Source of the DNA: Tissierella sp.
Lineage (GTDB): Bacteria > Bacillota > Clostridia > Tissierellales > Tissierellaceae
Assembly: GCF_031460495.1 (NCBI RefSeq)
Contig: NZ_JAVKTS010000008.1
Location: 1 to 64,000 of the forward strand
Direction of reading: 5' to 3'
Length of the DNA: 64,000 nucleotides
The translations under genes were made by a program, and so were the position numbers. Of this stretch, positions 17,343 through 26,801 are shown piece by piece (the stretch's first letter is position 1; each line of letters starts with the position of its first letter). A model generated the notes under the pieces. It searched no databases and was not told the DNA's origin. It saw only the letters and a list, made by a program, of their open reading frames with translations.

Positions 17343-17376
17343 AAAAACAGTCTAGAAAAAATTCTAGACTGTTTTT
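17343..17376. terminator. Bidirectional terminator between the DUF1573-like gene and radA
   Basis: AAAAACAGTCTAGAA and TTCTAGACTGTTTTT form a 15-bp stem with an AAAA loop. T runs flank it in both directions, and it separates two convergent genes. Confidence 0.88.
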
Positions 17377-17382
17377 AAGTTA

Positions 17383-18756
17383 TTATATAAAAACACTTTT
17401 GATCACATCTCTTAATGTTTCCAATTCTATGATCTTTAACTTATTTGTTTTTATTCCCTTCCCACTATTTGGAGCAACATATACCTTAGAAAATCCCATT
17501 CTATCAAGTTCTCTTATCCTAGATTCAAGAGATGGAACTCTCTTCAATTCTCCAGTTAAGCCAACATCTGCTATGAAAACTGTGTCATTTGGTATTCCTA
17601 TATGCTTTACTGAGGATACTATGCTCATAAGTACTGCTAGATTTGAAGCTTGCTCTTTTAACTTTATTCCTCCTGTAGTCTTGATTACTACATTTTTATC
17701 ATAAAACTTTATTCCACCTCTTTGCTCTATGATAGATACTAAAGTGTTTAATTGCTCTCTTTTAAGACATTCTCCTATCCTTGAAGGGTAAGGTGTAAAA
17801 GAATCTGAAACAAGGCTCTCAATCTCAAGTATAATTGGTCTAGTTCCTTCCCTCACAACAGTTATAGAACTACCTGGCATTATATTATTTTGCTCCCGAC
17901 TTGTCATAAAATACTCTGATGGATTATCTATGGAAATCATCCCTTTATCAGTGATGTAGAAAAATCCCATTTCGCCAGTTGATCCATATCTATTTTTTGT
18001 AGTTACTAAAGTCCTTAATTCTTCTCCACTTTCTCCTTCTATAAGGAGAACAGCATCTACTAAATGTTCTAATGCCCTAACTCCTGCAATTTCATCTTCT
18101 TTTGTCATTTGTCCAACCATAATAACAGCCCTTGGTCTATTATTATTCTTTGCAATTCCAACTAATTCATTTGCTCCTTCCATAGTTTGTGTAGGAGAAC
18201 CAGCTCTAGAACTAGAAAATTCTGCAAGAGTAAATGTCTGTATACTATCGATTACTATAAGATCAGGATCTATTTCTTCAATAGTTTGAAGTACATTGTC
18301 CATACTGTTATCAGACATTACCCAAACATTAGAATTAATTTTCTCTATGATTCTATCTGCTCTGCTTTTTATTTGAGATTCACTTTCTTCCCCAGAGGCA
18401 TATAGTACTTTATATCCCATCTTAGCTAAATCATTAGTTACTTGCAATAATAAAGTTGATTTCCCAGCTCCAGGCTTTGCTGCTAATATAGTGATAGAAT
18501 CTCTAACTATTCCTCCACCCATGACTCTATTGAACTCATTGATACTAGTTACTATCCTATCACTATTGGTAGCTACAACATCTTGCAATCTCTTTATAGT
18601 TTTTCTTTCTGTTTTCTTATTACCAGCAAACTCCTTTTTTTCTTGTATCACAGTTTCTTTTAGGCTACCCCAAGAATCACATTCTGGACATTTCCCTAAA
18701 TTACCTACACTATTATATCCACATTTATCACATATATATATGGTCCTTCTCTTCAT
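17383..18756 (-). CDS. radA: DNA repair protein RadA/Sms
   Basis: About 457 residues. The N-terminal zinc finger is CDKCGYNSVGNLGKCPECDSWG. The RecA-like ATPase has a Walker A AAKPGAGKSTLL, the Walker B region DLIVIDSIQ and the RadA-specific KNRYGSTGEMGFF. The C-terminal Lon-like domain contains FIADVGLTGELKRVPSLESRI. RadA is a DnaB-type branch-migration helicase in recombination. ATG 18756 follows GGGGGATAAA and is preferred over the in-frame ATG 18768 with no ribosome site. It is the last gene of the ctsR-mcsA-mcsB-clpC-radA group. Confidence 0.96.
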   Translation of the reverse strand: MKRRTIYICDKCGYNSVGNLGKCPECDSWGSLKETVIQEKKEFAGNKKTERKTIKRLQDVVATNSDRIVTSINEFNRVMGGGIVRDSITILAAKPGAGKSTLLLQVTNDLAKMGYKVLYASGEESESQIKSRADRIIEKINSNVWVMSDNSMDNVLQTIEEIDPDLIVIDSIQTFTLAEFSSSRAGSPTQTMEGANELVGIAKNNNRPRAVIMVGQMTKEDEIAGVRALEHLVDAVLLIEGESGEELRTLVTTKNRYGSTGEMGFFYITDKGMISIDNPSEYFMTSREQNNIMPGSSITVVREGTRPIILEIESLVSDSFTPYPSRIGECLKREQLNTLVSIIEQRGGIKFYDKNVVIKTTGGIKLKEQASNLAVLMSIVSSVKHIGIPNDTVFIADVGLTGELKRVPSLESRIRELDRMGFSKVYVAPNSGKGIKTNKLKIIELETLRDVIKSVFI

Positions 18757-18797
18757 TTTATCCCCCATAATATTCGGAAGAACATTTTAGTCCTTCT

Positions 18798-21227
18798 CTA
18801 CATTGTTTTAAATACAAGCTCATCATTTTCATAATCAATTAGTATTTTGTCTTCCTTAGAAACATTTCCTCTTAATATCTCCTCTGCAAGCTTATCTTCT
18901 ATCATTTTCCTTATGGTTCTCTCTAGAGGTCTAGCTCCATATACAGGATCAAAGCCCTTACTTGCAATATTTGATTTTGTATTATCAGAAATGACTACAG
19001 ATACATCCATTTTTGAAAGACGCTTTTCTAAGTCCTTTATCATTATTTCAATAATTTGATTAACATGTTTTTCATCTAAACTATGGAAAACTATTATCTC
19101 ATCAAGTCTATTTAGAAATTCAGGTCTAAATGTTCTCTTCAATTCCTCAGATATTGTTTCTTTCATTTTTTCATACTCTTCTTTTGTTTCTTCTTTTCCT
19201 GTAGAAAAGCCTAAAACATTTTGCTTTTTAATAGAGGTAGCTCCTACATTGGATGTCATAATAATTACTGCATTTTTAAAATCAACGGTTTTTCCCTTTG
19301 AATCTGTCAATCGTCCATCGTCTAATATCTGCAATAGCATATTAAATACATCAGGATGAGCCTTTTCAATCTCATCAAAGAGAATTACAGCATATGGTTT
19401 TCTCCTTACAGCTTCAGTTAGTTGGCCGCCTTCATCATATCCAACATATCCTGGAGGTGATCCAATTAGTCTTGAAACTGAATGTTTTTCCATATATTCA
19501 GACATATCTATTCTTATCATAGCATCCTCGTCACCAAATAGAGCATCCGCCAATGCCTTAGCTAAATATGTCTTACCTACTCCTGTAGGTCCAACAAAAA
19601 TAAAGCTGCCTACAGGTTTCTTTGGATCCTTAAGACCTACCCTAGACCTTCTTACTGCATTTGCCACAGCTTCTACAGCTTGCTCTTGACCTATTACTCT
19701 TTTATGCAAAATATCTTCTAAGTTTAATAGTCTTTCAGATTCTTCTGATGTCATTTTTGTAACAGGTACTCCTGTCCAATTTGATACTACCTTAGCTATT
19801 TCTTCATAATTAACTACCATACTTGATGTCTGTTTTTCTTGCTCCCATTTGGTCTTATTGCTACTTAGTTCTTCTTTGACTTGTCTTTCCATATCCCTTA
19901 TTTTTGCTGCCTTTTCATAGTTTTGAGTATTTATAGCTTCCTCTTTTTCTTGAGATAAATCTTCTAGTTTTTCCTCCAAACTCTTTAATTCTACAGGTGC
20001 AACATAAGAACTTATCCTAATCATTGAAGCAGCTTCATCTATTAAGTCAATAGCCTTATCAGGCAAAAATCTATCAGTAATATATCTACTGGATAATTCT
20101 GCTGCAGCTTTTATTGCCTCATCAGTTATTTTTACCCTATGATGAGCTTCATATTTATCCCTTAGACCTTCCAATATTTTAATAGTATCCTCAACACTAG
20201 GTTCTTCTACCATAATAGGTTGTAATCTTCTTTCTAATGCTGAATCTTTTTCAATATACTTTCTATACTCATCTATAGTCGTTGCACCTACTACTTGTAA
20301 TTCACCCCTAGCAAGTACAGGTTTTAATATGTTTGAAGCATCTATAGCACCCTCAGCTGCCCCCGCACCAACTATGGTATGGAGTTCATCAATAAAAAGT
20401 ATAACATCTCCTGCTTCTTTCAATTCCTTCATAACAGATTTTAATCTTTCTTCAAATTCACCTCTATATTTTGCTCCAGCAATCATCCCTGGTAGATCAA
20501 GAGTAACTACTCTCTTATCTTTTATAATCTCAGGCACTGTTCCCTCAATTATTTTTTGTGCCAGTCCCTCAGCAATAGCTGTTTTCCCAACACCAGGTTC
20601 ACCTATTAAAACTGGATTATTTTTCGTTCTTCTACTTAAGATTTGGATTACTCGCTCTATCTCTTTCATCCTTCCGATAACTGGATCTATCTCTCCAGCT
20701 TCAGCCATCTTATTTAGATCAATACTATATTTGGATAAATTAGGTGTATTTGGATTAGATACTTCTGTATTTGGATTTTGCTTAGCGCCTGTATCAGTTA
20801 TCATACTCAATACAAATTCGCCTAGCTTACTAATATCTACTCCTAATTTTTTCAAGACAACTATTGCTACACCTTCGCCTTCTTCCAATAATCCTAAAAG
20901 TAAATGTTCTGTGCCAACATAATTGTGTCCTAGATTTCTTGCTTCAATAAATCCTAACTCAAATATTCTCTTTGTCCTAGGAGTAAACCCTAGGATATCT
21001 GATCCATAGTCACCTTGCCCTATAGCTGCAATAATTTCTGCTCTTGCTTTATCTAATGTCACTCCAAATTCCACAAGAGCCTTAGCCCCTACACCTTCTC
21101 CCTCAGCTATCAAACCTAGTAATAGATGTTCTGTGCCGACATAGTTGTGTTTTAGACCCTTAGCTTCTTCTTGAGATAAGAGTATTGCCTTCTGTGCTTT
21201 TTCTGTAAATCTTCCAAACATTGCCAT
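18798..21227 (-). CDS. clpC: ATP-dependent Clp protease ATP-binding subunit ClpC
   Basis: This 809-residue Hsp100 unfoldase feeds proteins, including McsB-arginylated ones, to ClpP. Two N-domain repeats (LGLIAEGEGVGAKAL and LGLLEEGEGVAIVVL) are followed by AAA-1 with GEPGVGKTAIAEGLA, a UVR motif (QEKEEAINTQNYEKAAKIRD), and AAA-2 with VGPTGVGKTYLAKALAD and DEIEKAHPDVFN. A ClpP-docking LGF-type loop (VLGFSTG) is present. It starts 5 bp after mcsB. The operon is expected to be repressed by CtsR. Confidence 0.97.
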   Translation of the reverse strand: MAMFGRFTEKAQKAILLSQEEAKGLKHNYVGTEHLLLGLIAEGEGVGAKALVEFGVTLDKARAEIIAAIGQGDYGSDILGFTPRTKRIFELGFIEARNLGHNYVGTEHLLLGLLEEGEGVAIVVLKKLGVDISKLGEFVLSMITDTGAKQNPNTEVSNPNTPNLSKYSIDLNKMAEAGEIDPVIGRMKEIERVIQILSRRTKNNPVLIGEPGVGKTAIAEGLAQKIIEGTVPEIIKDKRVVTLDLPGMIAGAKYRGEFEERLKSVMKELKEAGDVILFIDELHTIVGAGAAEGAIDASNILKPVLARGELQVVGATTIDEYRKYIEKDSALERRLQPIMVEEPSVEDTIKILEGLRDKYEAHHRVKITDEAIKAAAELSSRYITDRFLPDKAIDLIDEAASMIRISSYVAPVELKSLEEKLEDLSQEKEEAINTQNYEKAAKIRDMERQVKEELSSNKTKWEQEKQTSSMVVNYEEIAKVVSNWTGVPVTKMTSEESERLLNLEDILHKRVIGQEQAVEAVANAVRRSRVGLKDPKKPVGSFIFVGPTGVGKTYLAKALADALFGDEDAMIRIDMSEYMEKHSVSRLIGSPPGYVGYDEGGQLTEAVRRKPYAVILFDEIEKAHPDVFNMLLQILDDGRLTDSKGKTVDFKNAVIIMTSNVGATSIKKQNVLGFSTGKEETKEEYEKMKETISEELKRTFRPEFLNRLDEIIVFHSLDEKHVNQIIEIMIKDLEKRLSKMDVSVVISDNTKSNIASKGFDPVYGARPLERTIRKMIEDKLAEEILRGNVSKEDKILIDYENDELVFKTM

Positions 21228-21232
21228 ATCAA

Positions 21233-22258
21233 TTATACCTCCAAACCTATTAAGTTATTTCTTAGAATTTGAGCCCTATACATATCTCTCTCTTCTTTTA
21301 TCATATCTTTGTGTGAACTTATTTGTATACTAGCTGGTTGAATTTCTACCATTAGTTTTACAATATCCTTAGAATTTATGTTTTTAATTAATCCCATATC
21401 ACATCCAAGCTTAACATTTGATAAATGAGTCATGGATTCTTCAGATGAAATAATCCTACTATAATTCAATATACCCAATGACCTAAATATTTTATCTTCA
21501 AGTTCAATACTTTTTTTGTCCATCATATATTTTCGTGTACTTCTTTCCCTAGATACTATTTGAAATATGACCTTATTTAATTTCTTAATTATATCTTCCT
21601 CTTTCTCACCTAAAGTTGTTTGATTTGATATTTGAAAAAGATTACCTAAGACTTTGGATCCTTCTCCATAGAGTCCCCTTACAGTTAACCCTATTTTTCT
21701 CAATGCCTCTATAATAGAGTTTAGATGGCCTGTCATGGCTACACAAGGAAGATGAACCATTACGGAAGCCCTAAGACCTGTACCCACATTAGTAGGACAT
21801 GATGTTAAATATCCAAATCTCTCATGGAAAGCATAATCTATTTTTGCCTCTAAATAATCATCTATTTCTGAACAAGTTTTCCATCCTTCTTCAATATCTA
21901 ATCCAGATAATAGTACTTGTATCCTAATATGATCTTCCTCATTTATCATTATAGTTGCCTTTTCATCTTCCCTTAAAAGAAAACTACTATTTTTTGTTAA
22001 TTGCGTTAGCCCAGGGCTTATTAAATGTTCTTCAACGAATAAAGTTCTCTCTAGTTCATTTAAATCATTAATTCTATAAAATTTATATAAATCAGAACTG
22101 TTTTTCATAGCATTTAAAACTTCTTCAACTACTGACTCTGATTCACCCATACTCATAAAACCTGGGAATCTGTAATTTACCATGTTTCGGGCAACCCTTA
22201 TTCTAGTGCTTACTACCACATCTTCATCATTACCTGAACTATTCAGCCATTTAGTCAA
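21233..22258 (-). CDS. mcsB: Protein-arginine kinase McsB
   Basis: McsB phosphorylates arginines on proteins destined for ClpCP and inactivates CtsR. The phosphagen-kinase fold is visible: VVSTRIRVARNMVNYRFPG, EDHIRIQVLLSG, CPTNVGTGLRASVMVHLP (the guanidino-kinase signature with the catalytic cysteine) and RERSTRKYM. I prefer a TTG start at 22258 (341 residues), overlapping the mcsA stop by 8 bp and preceded by GGTGAGGGGA; GTG codons just upstream are alternatives. The longer frame starting at 22309 overlaps mcsA by 59 bp and adds only a basic tail. Confidence 0.93.
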   Translation of the reverse strand: MTKWLNSSGNDEDVVVSTRIRVARNMVNYRFPGFMSMGESESVVEEVLNAMKNSSDLYKFYRINDLNELERTLFVEEHLISPGLTQLTKNSSFLLREDEKATIMINEEDHIRIQVLLSGLDIEEGWKTCSEIDDYLEAKIDYAFHERFGYLTSCPTNVGTGLRASVMVHLPCVAMTGHLNSIIEALRKIGLTVRGLYGEGSKVLGNLFQISNQTTLGEKEEDIIKKLNKVIFQIVSRERSTRKYMMDKKSIELEDKIFRSLGILNYSRIISSEESMTHLSNVKLGCDMGLIKNINSKDIVKLMVEIQPASIQISSHKDMIKEERDMYRAQILRNNLIGLEV

Positions 22259-22760
22259 TCCCCTCACCACCAATTTTATCAATTTCTTCTTGAATCTTTT
22301 TAATTTCATCTCTCAATAAAGCTGCCTTTTCAAAATCTTCATTTTCAATTGATTCTTCCATTTCAGATCTCAATGTTCCAATTGCTCTTCTTTGAAGGAT
22401 TCTATTGCTTGCTCTTTTAGGAACTTTTCCATTATGGTTAATATGCCCATGTATACCTTTTAATAAGGACTCCACATCATCTTGAAAAACCTCAAAACAA
22501 CTAGCACAACCAAACTTCCCATTTTCCATAAACTTTCCATAGGTTAATCCACAATTACAAGAAATATCCTTTACATTTTGCTTTTGTTTGGCATCGATGA
22601 AACCTGTAAATATTTTTTGAAATGAAAATGGCATTTCAAAATCGAAATCACTATTTTTTTTAGCACATGACTCACATATATGTTTTTCCTCTACATTTCC
22701 ATTAATAATCTTAGTAAAATGAATAGTAGCATTGTTTTTTTCGCATACTTGACATAACAA
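22251..22760 (-). CDS. mcsA: McsB activator McsA, zinc-finger and UVR-domain protein
   Basis: The 169-residue protein has two zinc-binding modules (CQVCEKN with CESCAKK; then CNCGLTYG with CASC) and a C-terminal UVR motif (RSEMEESIENEDFEKAALLRDEI). McsA activates the McsB arginine kinase and responds to heat and metal stress. Start is a TTG at 22760 preceded by AGGGGGTGTTGAT. It lies 11 bp after ctsR and overlaps mcsB, so the three are translationally linked. Confidence 0.93.
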   Translation of the reverse strand: MLCQVCEKNNATIHFTKIINGNVEEKHICESCAKKNSDFDFEMPFSFQKIFTGFIDAKQKQNVKDISCNCGLTYGKFMENGKFGCASCFEVFQDDVESLLKGIHGHINHNGKVPKRASNRILQRRAIGTLRSEMEESIENEDFEKAALLRDEIKKIQEEIDKIGGEGID

Positions 22761-22771
22761 ATCAACACCCC

Positions 22772-23233
22772 CTATTTAATAAGAATTAACATCATGTTTT
22801 TTAGGATATCTGCCCTCAATTTATTTCTATTATTCATATTTTCATTATATAAAGCTCTATCACCAATGGCTGCTTTCATAATCTCTCCTTCTCTTTTGCT
22901 TATTATGTCTTCTTCTATTAATCCATCAATTACATGATATGCTTTGCTCTTAGTAATTGATTCCCCTATGGCTTCTAATACAATGTCATTAATTTCTTCA
23001 TATTCATTTATACCCACTTTTATAATCTTAATATACCCACCTCCGCCTCTTCTACTCTCAATATAATAACCTTTATAGGGAGTAAATCGAGTGGTAAGCA
23101 CATAGTTTATCTGAGAAGGGGCACATTCGAATTGTTCAGCCAACTCATTTCTCTGTATCTCAATAGTTTTATCATCGGAAACTTCTATTAATGATTCAAT
23201 AAATCTTTCTATCATATTACTTAGACCTGGCAT
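22772..23233 (-). CDS. ctsR: Transcriptional repressor CtsR
   Basis: The 153-residue winged-helix repressor controls class III heat-shock genes. The DNA-binding part reads LAEQFECAPSQINYVLTTRFTPYKGYYIESRRGGGGYIKI, including the glycine-rich wing (RGGGG) that acts as its heat sensor. It heads the ctsR-mcsA-mcsB-clpC-radA operon, and a CtsR box lies directly between promoter region and start, indicating autorepression. ATG 23233 follows AGGAGGAATTAG. Confidence 0.95.
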   Translation of the reverse strand: MPGLSNMIERFIESLIEVSDDKTIEIQRNELAEQFECAPSQINYVLTTRFTPYKGYYIESRRGGGGYIKIIKVGINEYEEINDIVLEAIGESITKSKAYHVIDGLIEEDIISKREGEIMKAAIGDRALYNENMNNRNKLRADILKNMMLILIK

Positions 23234-23244
23234 CTAATTCCTCC

Positions 23245-23267
23245 TTTGACTTTGACTTTCTTTGCCC
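23245..23267 (-). promoter_or_regulatory. CtsR operator
   Basis: On the minus strand GGGCAAA - GAA - AGTCAAA (23267-23251) matches the CtsR heptad repeat RGTCAAA-N3-RGTCAAA with one mismatch. A third GTCAAA (23250-23245) follows directly. It lies 12-34 bp upstream of the ctsR start, overlapping the ribosome-site region. Confidence 0.85.
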
Positions 23268-23341
23268 TTCAATGTAAAAAAATATTTGCACAATTAATTT
23301 ATAATAATATTTTACATTATTTTTAATAAAATTACAACATT

Positions 23342-23368
23342 AAAGCTCAACCAAAGTGGTTGAGCTTT
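23342..23368 (-). terminator. Terminator after the EF-G-like gene
   Basis: AAAGCTCAACCA and TGGTTGAGCTTT make a 12-bp stem with a 3-base loop 18 bp beyond the stop codon. The downstream T content is modest. Confidence 0.75.
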
Positions 23369-23385
23369 AATAAATTATTGTTTTC

Positions 23386-25449
23386 TTATTCTTTTTCTAG
23401 TTTTGATTCTGCAATTATTTTTTCAGCAATATTACTTGGAACCTCATCATATCTTAAGAATTCCATTGTAAAGCTACCTCTTGCTTGAGTCATAGCTCTT
23501 AAATCAATTGCATACTGGAACATCTCTGAATGTGGAGCCTCAGCACTAACCTTTTGAGTACCATCTTCTTGTTGCTCCATACCCAATATTCTACCTCTAC
23601 GCTTATTCATATCTCCCATTACATCACCCATATAATGGTCAGGAATTACAATTTCAACCTTTACTACTGGTTCAAGTAATATTGGTTTTGCTGCTTCCAT
23701 ACCTTTTTTGAATGCTAATGATGCTGCAATCTTAAATGCCATTTCATTAGAGTCTACAGCATGGTAAGATCCATCAAATAATGTAGCCTTAATATTAACT
23801 ACTGGGTATCCTGCTAATGCACCATGTTCTAGGGAGTCCCTTATACCCTTTTCTACTGCAGGATAATAGTTTCTAGGGACCGAACCACCAAATACTTCTT
23901 CAGCAAAAACAAATCCCTCTTCACATGGCTCAAATCTTACATGAACATCTCCATATTGACCTGCCCCACCTGATTGCTTTTTATGTTTTCCTTGTACAGA
24001 TGACTTCCCTTTAATTGTTTCTCTATATGCAATCTTTGGATTAACTAAATTAACCTCTACTCCAAAGGTGTTTTTTAATTTGTCAACTATAACAGTTAAT
24101 TGCATATTTCCCTGTCCACCAATTAGAAGCTGCTTAGTTTCTGTATTTCTTTGGACAATAAAGGTTGGATCTTCATCAGTTAATTTATATAATGATGCTC
24201 CAATCTTTTCCTCATCACCTTTAGCCTTTGGCTCTACTGCCAAGAATAGTGTTGGCTGAGGATATTTTATACTATCATAAAGTGTATGATTACTTCTTTC
24301 ACATAAGGTATCACCAGTTTGAGTAAAATTCAATTTTGCAGTTGCCCCAATATCTCCTGCTTGTATTTCATTGACTTCAAGTTGATTTTTTCCTCTAAGT
24401 ATAAATAGTCCACCAAGCTTCTCTGATTTATCTTTTGTAGAATTATATAATTCCATATCTTTACTAATCTTACCTGACACTACCTTAAATAAGGTTAATT
24501 TTCCTACAAAAGGATCTATTATTGTCTTAAATACTACTGCTGAGAATGGTTCACTTGGATCAACTTTTCTTTCAACCTCTTCATCGTCATGCAATCCCTT
24601 AACTACTCCAACATCCTTTGGAGATGGAATGTATTTTTCAATGACTTCTAATAAAAAGTCAACTCCTATAGCTTTATCTGCTGCACCTACTACTAAAGGA
24701 ACTAAATCTCCACTAGCAACTGCAATTCTTAGGCCCTTAGAAATTTCTTCAGGTGTAAATGCTTCCCCTTCGAAATATTTCTCCATTAATTCTTCGTCTG
24801 ATTCTGCAATTTTCTCCATTAAACTTTCTTTTATATAGTCTATCTCATCTTTCTGATCACTATTAAGTTCAACTTCTTTTCTTTGTGTTCCGTTATATTC
24901 ATAAGCCTTTTCATCCAGTACAGATACAAAGCCTTTAAAACTATCTGATACACCAATAGGTAAAGCAAATGGTATAATCTTATCACCAAAGGTTTCCTTT
25001 AACTCAGAAACTGTCTTTTGAAAATCTACTTCTTCTTTATTCATCTTGTTAAGGAATATAATCCTTGGTGTTGCATACTTCTCTAGATTTTTCCAGGATT
25101 TTTCTGTACCTACTTCAATTCCTGAAGAGGCATCAACTAATAATATTGAGCCCTCTGAAGCTCTTTTAGCACCATACATTTCACCGATAAAATCGAAATA
25201 TCCTGGTGTATCTAACAAGTTGAATTTTGTATCTTTCCATTCTACAGGAATAACTGCTGTACCAATTGATACCTGGCGTGATATTTCTTCCTTATCAAAA
25301 TCTGATACAGTGTTTCCATCCTCTACTCTACCTTGTCTTTTTGTTATACCTGTTGCAAATAGTACCGCCTCAGTTAAAGTTGTTTTACCACAGCTACTAT
25401 GTCCTAGCAAAGCTACATTTCTGATTTTATCAGTTGAATATGTCTTCAT
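23386..25449 (-). CDS. Elongation factor G-like translational GTPase (FusA2/EF-G paralogue)
   Basis: A 687-residue GTPase with G1 GHSSCGKTTL, G3 DTPGYFDF and G4 NKMNKEE, followed by EF-G domains II-V (for example GGAGQYGDVHVRFEP and the C-terminal MGDVMGDMNKRRGRILGME). The G1 loop GHSSCGKT differs from canonical EF-G (AHIDAGKT), and the switch I is altered (DFDKEEISRQVSIGTAV), which marks the EF-G-like paralogue family rather than FusA itself. Its exact ribosomal role is not settled. ATG 25449 follows AAGGGGGCAATGTATA. It is monocistronic with its own terminator. Confidence 0.9.
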   Translation of the reverse strand: MKTYSTDKIRNVALLGHSSCGKTTLTEAVLFATGITKRQGRVEDGNTVSDFDKEEISRQVSIGTAVIPVEWKDTKFNLLDTPGYFDFIGEMYGAKRASEGSILLVDASSGIEVGTEKSWKNLEKYATPRIIFLNKMNKEEVDFQKTVSELKETFGDKIIPFALPIGVSDSFKGFVSVLDEKAYEYNGTQRKEVELNSDQKDEIDYIKESLMEKIAESDEELMEKYFEGEAFTPEEISKGLRIAVASGDLVPLVVGAADKAIGVDFLLEVIEKYIPSPKDVGVVKGLHDDEEVERKVDPSEPFSAVVFKTIIDPFVGKLTLFKVVSGKISKDMELYNSTKDKSEKLGGLFILRGKNQLEVNEIQAGDIGATAKLNFTQTGDTLCERSNHTLYDSIKYPQPTLFLAVEPKAKGDEEKIGASLYKLTDEDPTFIVQRNTETKQLLIGGQGNMQLTVIVDKLKNTFGVEVNLVNPKIAYRETIKGKSSVQGKHKKQSGGAGQYGDVHVRFEPCEEGFVFAEEVFGGSVPRNYYPAVEKGIRDSLEHGALAGYPVVNIKATLFDGSYHAVDSNEMAFKIAASLAFKKGMEAAKPILLEPVVKVEIVIPDHYMGDVMGDMNKRRGRILGMEQQEDGTQKVSAEAPHSEMFQYAIDLRAMTQARGSFTMEFLRYDEVPSNIAEKIIAESKLEKE

Positions 25450-25629
25450 TATACATTGCCCCCTTAACCAGCATATTTATTTAAAAGATTTTATTAAAAA
25501 ACCTATTTAAACTATTCTTCACATTTCACAAAATTTTTAGTCAATTAGAAATAAAAAAAACGGAAAATTCATTACATTTCGATTATATCACAAGGGAAAT
25601 TATTATCATAGTCTTTTTTATTGCCCTAT

Positions 25630-25658
25630 TTGATTTTCATTGATATACTAATTATAGT
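25630..25658 (+). promoter_or_regulatory. SigA-type promoter of the aminotransferase gene
   Basis: TTGATT (25630-25635), a 17-bp spacer and TATAGT (25653-25658), 24 bp upstream of the preferred TTG start. Confidence 0.7.
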
Positions 25659-25682
25659 AATTAAAGGAAGGAGTTGTTTGTA

Positions 25683-26765
25683 TTGTCAGTTAGTTTTAGA
25701 AAAGAAATAGCAAATTTACAACCCTATAAGCCTGGGAAGCCAGTAGAAGATGTAAAAAGGGAATATTCCCTTGATAATGTAATCAAGCTTGCATCCAACG
25801 AAAACCCAATAGGCTACTCTCCAAAGGTAAAAGAAGCAATAATCAACACATTAGATAATTTATCAGTATATCCAGACGGAAACTCCACTGAGTTAAAGGA
25901 AGTATTAGCTACTGAACTTGGAATAGGTGTAAACGAAGTACTACCAAGTGGTGGTTCTGATGAAATGATTGATTTAATTGCAAAGGCATATATCAGCAAA
26001 GATGATGAAGTTATAATGGCAGATATTACCTTTCCAAGATACATACAAACCACTGAGATGATGGGTGGAACCCCTGTTATTGTGCCATTAAAGGATTTTA
26101 CTTTTGATTTAGATGAGATGTTAAATAAAATTACCACTAAAACCAAAATCATTTGGATATGTAATCCAAACAATCCTACTGGTACAATGGTTACTGAAAA
26201 ACAATTTGTAGACTTCTTAGATAAAGTTCCTTCTAATGTATTAGTAGTATCTGATGAAGCATATAGAGAATATGTAACTAGAGAAGATTACCCTCATGAT
26301 ACTATAAAACTACTAAAAGATTATCCTAATCTACTAATTATGAGGACTTTCTCAAAGGCTTATGGTCTAGCTGGTATTAGAGTAGCTTATACTATAGGAA
26401 AAGAAGATATCCTAGAAAACATAAATAAAGTTAGAGCACCTTTTAATGTAAATATTCTTGCACAAGCTGCTGCAATTGCAGCTATTAAAGATACTGAATT
26501 TCTTCAAAGATCTTATGATGTAAATTTAGAAGGAAAGAACTATTTATATAGTGAATTTGACAAATTGGGATTCTATTATGCTCCATCAGAGACAAACCAT
26601 ATATTTGTTAATGTCGGTAGAAATGGACAAGAGGTATTTGTTGAGATGCAAAAAAAGGGAGTTATTATAAGACCTAATATCGCTGACTTTATTAGGGTAT
26701 CCATAGGAACTATGGAAGAGAATAAAATATTTATAGAGAAATTAAAAGAAGTACTAAGTAAATAA
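25683..26765 (+). CDS. HisC-like pyridoxal-phosphate aminotransferase (histidinol-phosphate or aromatic)
   Basis: A 360-residue class I/II aminotransferase. The N-terminal LQPYKPGKPVEDVKREY and KLASNENPIGYSPK are the HisC signature. Further core motifs are WICNPNNPTGTMV, VVSDEAYREYV, and the PLP lysine in MRTFSKAYGLAGIRVAY. There are no other histidine-biosynthesis genes nearby, so it may act on aromatic amino acids. TTG 25683 is preferred because AAGGAG ends 9 bases upstream; the TTG at 25674 is too close to that site. It is convergent with the aspartokinase gene and shares a terminator with it. Confidence 0.88.
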   Translation: MSVSFRKEIANLQPYKPGKPVEDVKREYSLDNVIKLASNENPIGYSPKVKEAIINTLDNLSVYPDGNSTELKEVLATELGIGVNEVLPSGGSDEMIDLIAKAYISKDDEVIMADITFPRYIQTTEMMGGTPVIVPLKDFTFDLDEMLNKITTKTKIIWICNPNNPTGTMVTEKQFVDFLDKVPSNVLVVSDEAYREYVTREDYPHDTIKLLKDYPNLLIMRTFSKAYGLAGIRVAYTIGKEDILENINKVRAPFNVNILAQAAAIAAIKDTEFLQRSYDVNLEGKNYLYSEFDKLGFYYAPSETNHIFVNVGRNGQEVFVEMQKKGVIIRPNIADFIRVSIGTMEENKIFIEKLKEVLSK

Positions 26766-26789
26766 AACAAGGGCTTAGCCCTTGTTTTA
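26763..26789. terminator. Bidirectional terminator between hisC-like gene and aspartokinase
   Basis: AAAACAAGGGCT and AGCCCTTGTTTT form a GC-cored stem. A and T runs on both sides serve both convergent genes. Confidence 0.88.
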
Positions 26790-26801
26790 TTTATTTCAAA
26801 A